Shown here one piece after another: positions 22,601 through 31,616 of a stretch of DNA of 64,000 nt. Origin of the DNA: Pyropia yezoensis (Eukaryota > Rhodophyta > Bangiophyceae > Bangiales > Bangiaceae); the NCBI GenBank assembly GCA_009829735.1, contig CM020618.1, forward strand, positions 5,330,882 through 5,394,881, given 5' to 3'. Position 1 is the stretch's first letter. Each line of letters starts with the position of its first letter. The notes beneath the pieces are model-generated. The model had not been told where the DNA came from and made no database searches. It saw only the letters and a program-made list of their open reading frames with translations. A program made the translations under genes and the position numbers.

Positions 22601-23833
22601 ACCCAGGGCCCCGCCTGTCCACATGACGTCATGCTTTCTTAACATCCGTCGTACCGCTTCGGCTACCGAAGAGGGAGGGTGGTCGAGGTCAGCCTCGGCC
22701 AGTGCCTTCAATGCTTCTTGGTCCTTCGGCGGAATATCCGCCGGTAATGATGGTCGACTAGGCTTCCCGTCATCGGGTTGCTGTCGCTCGGTGGTCTCGG
22801 CGACCGCCAGCACCTCAAGTGGGTCCACTTGACCTTCCTTGTCAGGGGTAAGGATATCTCCTTCGTAGAGCTCGGCAATCCCGAGGATAGTTCCCTTCGG
22901 GAGGGTGACTGCCTTACGGCGATAGTTCGCCATCACTAGGAGGGACGACCCTCCTGATGGGAGGTCTATGAGACCGTTGGCCATGGTCAACCCATGGCGC
23001 TTGTACGTCCGCAGGTTGGACCGGACTCTGCAGATGCCTGCGAGGACGCAGTTAACCGGGAGGACTGTCTCCGACAACGGCTCAAAGCGAGTTCGCTTGG
23101 CCAACCGAAGTGTCTTCGGCTCGACACTTGCGTACACCTCAGCCACGTTAACGTGGCTCCCTTGTAGCGTCAGGTCCCTGACGATAGCCGTGTGTCCTCG
23201 CTTCGTCTCGTCGGCTTCTTGAAGCTCGACGGTCCTCCGGCCTGGCCGGATTGCATCCACGTGAACGTTGATGAAGGTGCACCCCAGTATGCAGGGCACC
23301 GATAGGGTCTCACACACCAGGAAGTCGACTTCCGTGGTGAGTTCCCCGATGGTAACCCGTAGCGACATCGCTGCGGTCGTACGAATGAGGCGACCATTCG
23401 CGTCCTTGATGGTGGGTCCCCGAGTCACTCTGACTCGCGGAAGCCACTTGTCCGGGAGGGTATCCTTCCGGATAAGGTTGGGTCCAGCCCCTGTATCCAG
23501 TACAGGGTAGTACGATCGGGTCGACTGGGGGTCAACCCCCAGTGTGGCTGATACCTTGAAGTTCTCCAAGGTAAACAGCACGTGGCCTACACCGATATCC
23601 GGTGTAACTCGGGCATCCTGAACAGGGCCCTTGTCTGGTTCCATGTGACGGGGCTTCCCGTCCTCTCCTCCCAACCTTGGTGGTTGGTCATCAATCCCCT
23701 GACGCCATGTCGTCGGGGCCGGGAGGTGTACCCGGGGGTTGATGCGGCGTCGGCTCAACCGCGCTCTCCGTCGGGCTTTCCCCGCGGTACTCCGGGGTGG
23801 CTTGCTAGGGTTACCCCAGCGCCCCCCGGTCAT
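19667..23833 (-). CDS. Element C pol frame, apparently whole
   Basis: A single open frame of 1388 residues. In order: protease DTGAG (about residue 110), RT with YLDD (about residue 580), RNase H, integrase zinc region and DDE core (LLSDNGAN, GQVERFNR), and a C-terminal chromodomain (YQVESVVGH to about residue 1380). It would copy the element RNA and integrate it; chromodomains in such elements are thought to bind modified histones at target sites. Of the three B-family copies it is the only one whose pol looks uninterrupted. Whether it is active cannot be told. Confidence 0.9.
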   Translation of the reverse strand: MTGGRWGNPSKPPRSTAGKARRRARLSRRRINPRVHLPAPTTWRQGIDDQPPRLGGEDGKPRHMEPDKGPVQDARVTPDIGVGHVLFTLENFKVSATLGVDPQSTRSYYPVLDTGAGPNLIRKDTLPDKWLPRVRVTRGPTIKDANGRLIRTTAAMSLRVTIGELTTEVDFLVCETLSVPCILGCTFINVHVDAIRPGRRTVELQEADETKRGHTAIVRDLTLQGSHVNVAEVYASVEPKTLRLAKRTRFEPLSETVLPVNCVLAGICRVRSNLRTYKRHGLTMANGLIDLPSGGSSLLVMANYRRKAVTLPKGTILGIAELYEGDILTPDKEGQVDPLEVLAVAETTERQQPDDGKPSRPSLPADIPPKDQEALKALAEADLDHPPSSVAEAVRRMLRKHDVMWTGGALGTIGATQHRIDLVPGARPARSQPHRAGPMQREIVDGEVKRMSEAKVIRPSMSEWGAPVVIVPKKDQTPRFCIDYRCLNLVTKKDSHPLPRMDECIDSLGEATVFTTIDCNAGYWQIPVADEDIPKTAFVCHSGVYEFLRMPFELSNAPATFQRAIDIILSGVKWRNCLVYLDDVIVLSRNMDDHVQHVDEVLILFRNAGLTLRLKKCALLQHAVEYLGHQIAPGKLGVLEANTRALRDARFPNTQTQLKSFLGMCNVYRRFVKDFARIAKPLTVLTSSTLPRVLQPPSPSEEEAFESLKRALLSPPVLALLHRRGTFVIDVDACDKQVGCTLLQGETLIGSDNVIPDLRPVGYFSRTLNPAERNYSATERECLGVIWAVQLLRPYLEGSRFIVRSDHEPLRWLLNLGDKDSDSHGRLARWRLKMAEHDYRTVYKAGSTHHLGDALSRLDTPSGDTRPVDEDIPVVPVCMVGNATQGMVDHTMAHLACPLTLADFREAQANDDDCRRHRANHLAGTAGIFAENEDGLIYRRAPADGRHQVVVPVSLRQAVMEREHENPTAGHPGGSRMFAAMRRFFYWPAMAVDVIDHVRGCHPCARNRMSLHRRALAMKLFPPDGPNEQVAIDVLGPLPVTEEGNRYILVMSDRFTKLSRAVAIPDDTAYTIMNAVVDHWISAYGVMKQLLSDNGANLTSAFCTKVLGMFGIEPRRAADYHPQSNGQVERFNRTIVKMLQCYVAEHTKTWDRLLSVLTLAHNAGPHRSTTIAPLEWVMPMGVSNLTLPPGRCTGYDIPKGRPAERIHLAWLAKLSWMIPKLKGALDRTQLRYKKNFDARLRVRNATLVTGDWVYIRHQKFRGNKLMQPVKGPYQILHRDDHSVILHSDTEIHRINLNDVTPAPKPEQPQSVPAGLLHEALTTHRSDDPVGPDGIPYQVESVVGHTDPDLPGPWYVKVMWVGYDSPTWEQAAKIPRQLLMPYMRRRRLL

Positions 23834-24258
23834 CCTTCCTCTTACTCGTTTCCCGCCCTTGGTAGGGTGCTGTCCGCCGGGACATCCGGCTGAGGAGGTG
23901 CCTCCTCGACAGCCAGTACTCCCCCTGGAGCTGGCTGCCTACCCGGTGCGGGTCCGGGTGCTCTGGCGGGATACCCCCGGGTGAATGCCTTGCGTTGCGC
24001 CGCTGCCCGCCGAGACTCCTCGGGGATGAGTAGGCAGGAAGACACCCAGTGCTGGGGATCCCCACACAACATACATCCGGACGTGCCGGTCCCTCCTTGA
24101 GTTCGCATCGGGGTAGCCCCGCAGCTGCGGTTGCCTCCCTCGGGCGCCCGAGTGCCTGCTCCCTGGTAGGCCTTGGGTCCTTGGGTCAACCGGAACATGG
24201 ACTCCCCCAACCGGTTGGGTCGGCCCGCAATCTGCGGAGGTGCCTCCGTGCGCACCGC

Positions 24259-24263
24259 CCATG
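24259..24263. repeat. Target-site duplication, left copy (CCATG)
   Basis: CCATG lies directly before the 5' LTR of element D and is repeated directly after the 3' LTR at 34939-34943. Five bases is the usual size for Ty3/gypsy integration. Confidence 0.95.
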
Positions 24264-24626
24264 TGTAGCAATATGGTTGGCCGTATTGTAACCCTAATAT
24301 TAGGGGGGCTACTTCTAACCCTTAACTTTCAAGTTGATAGTTCGTACTGGTCACGGTATCTATAAGTTACGTATGACCAGAGGGACTTGCATCTTGGGGT
24401 GGAGGGTAGTTAGTAGTGTCTCCGAGGGTTTATAACGTGGGGGCCGGCGGCGAATCCACCGCCGGCCAGGGTAGATCAACAAACCCCTCCCATTTGGGCT
24501 CCCATCTTGGTCCCGTGGCTTGTGCTCCAAGGACAGCAACCTTGGCCTCCCGGTGACGTTGGTGCCGATCCCCCTTCGTGAGTGTTCCCTGAGAGTGGAC
24601 GTGCGACGGATCCCTATTGTGCTACA
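24264..24626 (+). repeat. 5' LTR of element D
   Basis: 363 bp running from TGTAGCA to TGCTACA. It contains the internal GC-rich inverted repeat that forms the centre of the palindrome at 3051-3394. A primer-binding site follows one base later. Confidence 0.95.
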
Positions 24627-24845
24627 TTGGTGGAGCAGCAGGGGACGGGTCTCCGTCACCGTTGTGGTGACGCCGTCTTCGGCCCTGGCACACGGATAGG
24701 GGTCCGGTCCTTTTCTTGTACTCGTGGTGTTGCGACCTGATCGATTGTGTTGAGTTTTTACCTCTGACTGTGATCTACTGTTACTCTCCCCAATCTACCC
24801 CCTCGCTCTCTTATTCGTGGTGATTGTTACGTCGGTTGACTGATT

Positions 24846-27035
24846 GTGACTATGTCTACCCAAGAGACGGGGAACGTTCAAGATGACGGATCGGCGTCGA
24901 CGCCGACCCCGGAGGTGACAACGGGAACCGGGATCGGGATCCCGATCGACAACATTGAGACGCCAATGCTCTCAGGTGCCGGATCGACGTTTGGCACGGC
25001 TCGGACGGCAGGAGGCGGGGGCCCGCCTCAACTGTCATCGACCGACCTCACTCCACCGCCTCCTTCACCAGGGGATTCCCTGATGGCATCATTGGCCCGC
25101 ATCGAGGCCCGGTTTTCCGGACTCGACGCTCGTCAAGAGCGGACGGAGGACGCAATGGCAGTGTTGATGTCAACACGCCACACGACGGGACCCCGTCGTG
25201 TTCCTCCCACACCGGTACGGTTCGAACCGGCCGGACTACTTTCGGAGGCCACCAGGGTCAACCCCGGTGTTGCTACTCCTGGACAACCCCCGGACACAGC
25301 GGGGAATGGATCCGACTCGTCGGCGGAGTTGGAACGTAGCCACACGGAGCGATACGCTCGGAGCACCCGAAGCGGACTCCACGGACACGACCCGGCGGAT
25401 ACTTACGCCGGTGGAGAGTCGGTTATTGGGGGAGGGGGTACCCTCTCACAGTACCCCCACGACGAAGGAGGCCAGGCAACTCGGGTTCCCGAGGTGCCGA
25501 CGCCTGAAGTACCATCTTCAGTGGTGGAAGCTATGACCGCGCAGGTAACGGCGAGCCTACTGAAGCGGATGGAGTCCGATGAGTTTGCTCATCAACTGGC
25601 TAAGCGACTGGATACCCAGGACGCCGACACGGAGATCGTTAACGAGGTCTTCCGGTCGGTTCTTACTCCCGAACGTTATCGTTTGGACGACCGCTCTACC
25701 ACCGTATCGGAATCGATGCGTAATACGTCGCATCGGGCGATCCGCTCTATGCAGACCCTTATGAAGGGAGTCCTTATGTTCGGGGGCCCCAACGGACGCC
25801 CGTTTGCAGTCATCGGCTTCTTGACTAGCTTCAAGGCAGCCGCGGACAAGGCGCTCGTCAACGAGGGGCTGGCCCTGGAGATCCTCCCGTTCTTTGTTGA
25901 TGAACGGGTGCGAGGCATTCTTCGCCAGGCAACCCCGATGCCGGGAATGAGGGTCGCAGCCATCCCCATGGATTACCGTGGGATTCTCAAGGAGCTGCTG
26001 AGCAGTTACCTCAGCGAGGACAAGTGCGAGGACCACTACCGGGCCCTGCGCACTGCCACCGCCCAGAGCTGGGAGGATGAGGAGATGTTTGGACGCCGGA
26101 TCCAAGAGCTCGACTACGAGCTGGGGAAGCTCCTCGGAGAAGGGGAGCTACGGGCCATCCTGTTCGCAGGAGTACCCAACTACGTGCGGATATCCGCTCG
26201 GGGAGCCAATACGGCCCGGACGAACTTCAGTCGACTGATGCATATGTGCAAGTCCCTAGGGGACGCCTACCGGGTGCTTCACCCGGAGTGTGCCTTGGCC
26301 CCGAAGCCCAAGGGTGAGGGAGGCAAGCCCAGTCTTACCCCGGTACCGAGGCAAGAGAAGGTGGAACGTAAGGCCGCACCAGTACTGGTGGCGACCGAAC
26401 ATACCCCTACGGGCGAGGATGAACCTCTAGTTGACCAACAGAGCCACCTGTTGCTACCGGCAACGCCGGTGATTGATGAGCACGGTACGTTAGCGTACAT
26501 CGCCCCGGCTGGGACCCAGTTCCAGGTCAACGAAGGAACGGGACGGCGCGTCCCGTATGTGCGGACGACGGGGTATGCCCCGGTTACGGGTAGCCCCCAC
26601 CAGCCCCTGCCTACATGGGCAGTACGTACGGAGGCACCTCCGCAGATTGCGGGCCGACCCAACCGGTTGGGGGAGTCCATGTTCCGGTTGACCCAAGGAC
26701 CCAAGGCCTACCAGGGAGCAGGCACTCGGGCGCCCGAGGGAGGCAACCGCAGCTGCGGGGCTACCCCGATGCGAACTCAAGGAGGGACCGGCACGTCCGG
26801 ATGTATGTTGTGTGGGGATCCCCAGCACTGGGTGTCTTCCTGCCTACTCATCCCCGAGGAGTCTCGGCGGGCAGCGGCGCAACGCAAGGCATTCACCCGG
26901 GGGTATCCCGCCAGAGCACCCGGACCCGCACCGGGTAGGCAGCCAGCTCCAGGGGGAGTACTGGCTGTCGAGGAGGCACCTCCTCAGCCGGATGTCCCGG
27001 CGGACAGCACCCTACCAAGGGCGGGAAACGAGTAA
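24846..27035 (+). CDS. Element D gag frame
   Basis: Open for 729 residues, the same length as the gag of B, with a CCHC knuckle (C-x2-C-x4-H-x4-C) near residue 650. Long stretches are identical to B at the protein level. Pol follows eight bases after the gag stop, in another frame. Confidence 0.9.
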   Translation: MTMSTQETGNVQDDGSASTPTPEVTTGTGIGIPIDNIETPMLSGAGSTFGTARTAGGGGPPQLSSTDLTPPPPSPGDSLMASLARIEARFSGLDARQERTEDAMAVLMSTRHTTGPRRVPPTPVRFEPAGLLSEATRVNPGVATPGQPPDTAGNGSDSSAELERSHTERYARSTRSGLHGHDPADTYAGGESVIGGGGTLSQYPHDEGGQATRVPEVPTPEVPSSVVEAMTAQVTASLLKRMESDEFAHQLAKRLDTQDADTEIVNEVFRSVLTPERYRLDDRSTTVSESMRNTSHRAIRSMQTLMKGVLMFGGPNGRPFAVIGFLTSFKAAADKALVNEGLALEILPFFVDERVRGILRQATPMPGMRVAAIPMDYRGILKELLSSYLSEDKCEDHYRALRTATAQSWEDEEMFGRRIQELDYELGKLLGEGELRAILFAGVPNYVRISARGANTARTNFSRLMHMCKSLGDAYRVLHPECALAPKPKGEGGKPSLTPVPRQEKVERKAAPVLVATEHTPTGEDEPLVDQQSHLLLPATPVIDEHGTLAYIAPAGTQFQVNEGTGRRVPYVRTTGYAPVTGSPHQPLPTWAVRTEAPPQIAGRPNRLGESMFRLTQGPKAYQGAGTRAPEGGNRSCGATPMRTQGGTGTSGCMLCGDPQHWVSSCLLIPEESRRAAAQRKAFTRGYPARAPGPAPGRQPAPGGVLAVEEAPPQPDVPADSTLPRAGNE

Positions 27036-27043
27036 GAGGAAGG

Positions 27044-30000
27044 ATGACCGGGGGGCGCTGGGGTAACCCTAGCAAGCCACCCCGGAGTACCGCGCGGAAA
27101 GCCCTACGGAGAGCGCGGTTGAGCCGACGCCGCATCAACCCCCGGGTACACCTCCCGGCCCCGACGACATGGCGTCAGGGGATTGATGACCAACCACCAA
27201 GGTTGGGAGGAGAGGACGGGACGTGCTGTTTACCTTGGAGAACTTCAAGGTATCAGCCACACTGGGGGTTGACCCCCAGTCGACCCGATCGTACTACCCT
27301 GTACTGGATACAGGGGCTGGACCCAACCTTATCCGGAAGGATACCCTCCCGGACAAGTGGCTTCCGCGAGTCAGAGTGACTCGGGGACCCACCATCAAGG
27401 ACGCGAATGGTCGCCTCATTCGTACGACCGCAGCGATGTCGCTACGGGTTACCATCGGGGAACTCACCACGGAAGTCGACTTCCTGGTGTGTGAGACCCT
27501 ATCGGTGCCCTGCATACTGGGGTGCACCTTCATCAACGTTCACGTGGATGCAATCCGGCCAGGCCGGAGGACCGTCGAGCTTCAAGAAGCCGACGGGACG
27601 AAGCGAGGTCACACGGCTATCGTCAGGGACCTGACGCTACAAGGGAGCCACGTTAACGTGGCTGAGGTGTACGCAAGTGTCGAGCCGAAGACACTTCGGT
27701 TGGCCAAGCGAACTCGCTTTGAGCCGTTGTCGGAGACAGTCCTCCCGGTTAACTGCGTCCTCGCAGGCATCTGCAGAGTCCGGTCCAACCTGCGGACGTA
27801 CAAGCGCCATGGGTTGACCATGGCCAACGGTCTCATAGACCTCCCATCAGGAGGGTCGTCCCTCCTAGTGATGGCGAACTATCGCCGTAAGGCAGTCACC
27901 CTCCCGAAGGGAACTATCCTCGGGATTGCCGAGCTCTACGAAGGAGATATCCTTACCCCTCACAAGGAAGGTCAAGTGGACCCACTTGAGGTGCTGGCGG
28001 TCGCCAAGACCACCGAGCGACAGCAACCCGATGACGGGAAGCCTAGTCGACCATGATTACCGGCGGATATTCCGCCGAAGGACCAAGAAGCATTGAAGGC
28101 ACTGGCCGAGGCTGACCTCGACCACCCTCCCTCTTCGGTAGCCGAAGCGGTACGACGGATGTTAAGAAAGCATGACGTCATGTGGACAGGCGGGGCCCTG
28201 GGTACAATTGGGGCAACCCAACATCGTATTGACCTGGTACCAGGCGCACGCCCCGCCCGGTCACAACCGCACCGAGCGGGACCTATGCAACGAGAGATCG
28301 TTGATGGAGAAGTGAAGAGGATGAGTGAAGCGAAGGTGATACGACCTTCGATGTCGGAGTGGGGTGCCCCAGTCGTTATCGTACCGAAGAAGGATCAAAC
28401 CCCTCGGTTTTGCATCGATTATCGATGCCTCAACTTGGTTACCAAGAAGGACTCCCACCCTTTACCAAGGATGGATGAATGCATCGACTCCCTGGGGGAA
28501 GCGACGGTGTTTACCACCATCGACTGCAATGCCGGATACTGGCAGATCCCGGTGGCGGACGAGGATATCCCCAAGACGGCGTTCGTCTGTCACAGTGGAG
28601 TGTACGAGTTCCTAAGGATGCCCTTCGAATTGTCCAACGCCCCCGCTACATTCCAGCGGGCTATCGACATTATACTGTCGGGGGTGAAGTGGCGTAACTG
28701 CCTAGTGTACCTCGATGACGTCATCGTCCTCTCGCGTAACATGGATGACCATGTCCAACATGTTGACGAGGTACTCACCCTCTTGAGGAACGCCGGGGTA
28801 GCCCTCCGTCTGAAGAAGTGCGCCTTCTTCCAACATGCGGTCGAGTATCTGGGCCACCAGATAACCCCTGGTAAACTAGGGGTACTCGAAGCCAATACCC
28901 GGGCACTCCGGGATGCTCGGTTCCCTAACACCCAGACACAGCTCAAGAGCTTCCTGGGAATGTGCAACGTATACCGACGGTTCGTCAAGGACTTCGCTCG
29001 GATAGCTAAACCGTTGACGGTTCTTACGAGCAGTACCTTACCCAAGGTACTCCAACCCCCTTCGCCTAGCGAAGAGGAGGCATTCGAGTCGCTGAAGCGA
29101 GCCCTACTCTCCCCACCCGTCCTTGCGTTACTGCATAGACGGGGGACCTTCGTCATCGATGTCGATGCGTGCGATAAACAAGTGGGATGCACCCTGTTAC
29201 AGGGGGAGACGTTGATCGGTTCCGATAACGTTATCCCGGACCTACGTCCGGTAGGGTACTTCAGCCGGACACTTAACCCGGCTGAGCGGAACTATAGTGC
29301 AACCGAGCGTGAGTGCCTCGGAATTATATGGGCAGTGCAACTGCTCCGTCCATACCTGGAGGGCTCCAGGTTCATCGTGAGGTCCGACCACGAACCCCTA
29401 CGATGGCTCCTCAACCGTGGTGACAAGGATTCCGATAGCCATGGGAGGCTAGCCCGATGGAGGCTGAAGATGGCCGAGCACGACTACCGTACCGTGTATA
29501 AGGCTGGGTCAACCCACCATCTCGGAGACGCATTGTCTCGACTCGACACCCCGAGCGGGGATACCCGCCCGGTGGACGAGGACATCCCGGTGGTACCGGT
29601 CTGCATGGTGGGTAACGCTACCCAGGGTATGGTTGACCATAGCATGGCACACCTTGCGTGCCCATTGACCCTCGCGGACTTCCGCGAGGCACAGGCCAAT
29701 GACGATGACTGTAGACATCATCGTGCTAACCTCCTGGCCGGTACGGCCGGCATCTTCTCCGAGAACGAAGACGGACTCATATACCGGCGGGCACCCGCCG
29801 ATGGACGACATCAAGTCGTGGTTCCCGCGTCCTTACGGCAAGCCGTCATGGAACGAGAACACGAGAGCCCTACAGCCGGACACCCGGGCGGTTCACGTAT
29901 GTTCGCAGCAATGCGAAGGTTCTTCTACTGGCCAGCAATGGCCGTCGACGTGGTCGACCACGTAAGGGGATGCCACCCCTGTGCACGTAACCGCATGAGT

Positions 30001-31137
30001 CTGCATAGGCAGGCGTCTGCCATGAAGCTATTCCCACCTGATGGGCCCAACGAACAGGTCGCTATCGACATACTCGGGCCACTTCCGGTAACGGAAGAAG
30101 GGAACAGGTACATCCTGGTCATGTCTGACCGGTTCACTAAGCTGTCACGAGCGGCAGCCATCCCGAATGATACGGCATACACGATCATGAACGCAGTGGT
30201 TGACCACTGGATCAGTGCATACGGAGTCATGAAGCAACTCCTCTCCGACAACGGAGCAAACCTTACGTCGGCATTCGGCACTAAGGTCCTGGGCATGTTC
30301 GGTATCGAACCACGTCGGGCATCCGACTACCACCCGCAAACCAACGGACAGGTGGAGCGGTTCAACCGCACCATCGTCAAGATGCTACAGTGCTACGTGG
30401 CCGAGCACACGAACACTTGGGACAGGCTTCTGTCCGAACTCACCCTGGCATACAATGCCAGGCCACATCGGAGCACAAACATCGCTCCGCTGGAGTGGGT
30501 CATGCCATTAGGCGTCGGTAACCTGACGCTGCCGCCAGGCAGGTGCACTCGGTATGATACACCGAAAGGCCGACCGGCCGAACGTATCCACCTAGCTTGG
30601 TTGGCCAAGCTATCGTGGATGATTCCTAAGCTCAAGGGTGCCCTTGACAGAACACAACTTCGATATAAGAAGAACTTCGACGCCCGACTACGGGTGCGCA
30701 ACGCTACCCTAATAACAGGTGACTGGGTCTACATCAGACACCAGAAGTTCCGGGGAAATAAGCTCATGCAACCGGTCAAGGGACCGTACCAGATTCTCCA
30801 CAGAGATGACCACTCTGTTATCTTACACTCCGATACGGAGATCCAACGCATCAGTGTGAATGATGTCACACCTGCTCCGAAGCCGGAACAGCCTCAGCCG
30901 GTACCGGCTGGGTTGCTACATGAAGCTCTTACAACCCACCGGTCAGATGACCCGGTGGGACCGGATGGGATCCCATACCAAGTAGAGAGCGTGGTCGGAC
31001 ACACCGACCCGGACCTACCAGGACCCTGGTACGTCAAGGTTATGTGGGTCGGATACGACTCACCCACCTGGGAACAGGCGGCGAAAATACCCCGCCAACT
31101 ACTCATGCCTTATATGAGGCGACGACGCCTACTGTAA
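27044..31137 (+). pseudogene. Element D pol region
   Basis: It has the same domain order as C pol: protease DTGAG near 27307-27320, RT YLDD near 28709-28720, RNase H, integrase and chromodomain (about 30965-31120). Compared with C it is slightly shorter at the N-terminal side. Fossil, with about two breaks. Confidence 0.87.
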
Positions 31138-31215
31138 CAACCCAACCGACACCGACTTCGGCTGTTGGGGGGTGAGGCTTATACCTACTAAGTAGGGTGT
31201 GACATGGTTATGGCA

Positions 31216-31311
31216 GACTTAGGTTTCTAAGTCAAATCAGACTTAGGTTTCTAAGTCGAACCAAGCTTAGGTAACTAAGTAGAGCCAAGCTTAGGTAACT
31301 AAGTAAAACCT
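31216..31311. repeat. Four tandem 24-bp quasi-palindromic repeats (element D)
   Basis: The array is the same as at 10052-10147, with the same order of two TTTC-type and two TAAC-type units. It is noncoding and lies about 80 bp after pol and about 300 bp from the end of the convergent antisense frame. Confidence 0.85.
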
Positions 31312-31616
31312 GAACCTTAATAAGTTAGCTAAAAGGTAGAGGCTAACCTCGATAATATCGAAGTAACTAGGGGGCTTACACGGGAGGATGACCTCCCAAA
31401 GCCAAGACACAAAGTGAGGGAGGATAACCTCCCCAAGCATTAACCAACCGGAAGAAGTTGGACGGGAGGCAAGGCACCACTGAGCCAGAAGGGGTACTCC
31501 CCAGGGCAGCAAACAGAGGCAAGCAATGCGCCCAGCGGAGGATGAGTTTACACTCACTACTACCCGGCCACCATAAGGGCCACCGGGTCCCTCTCCCCTA
31601 CAAACAATAACACTCC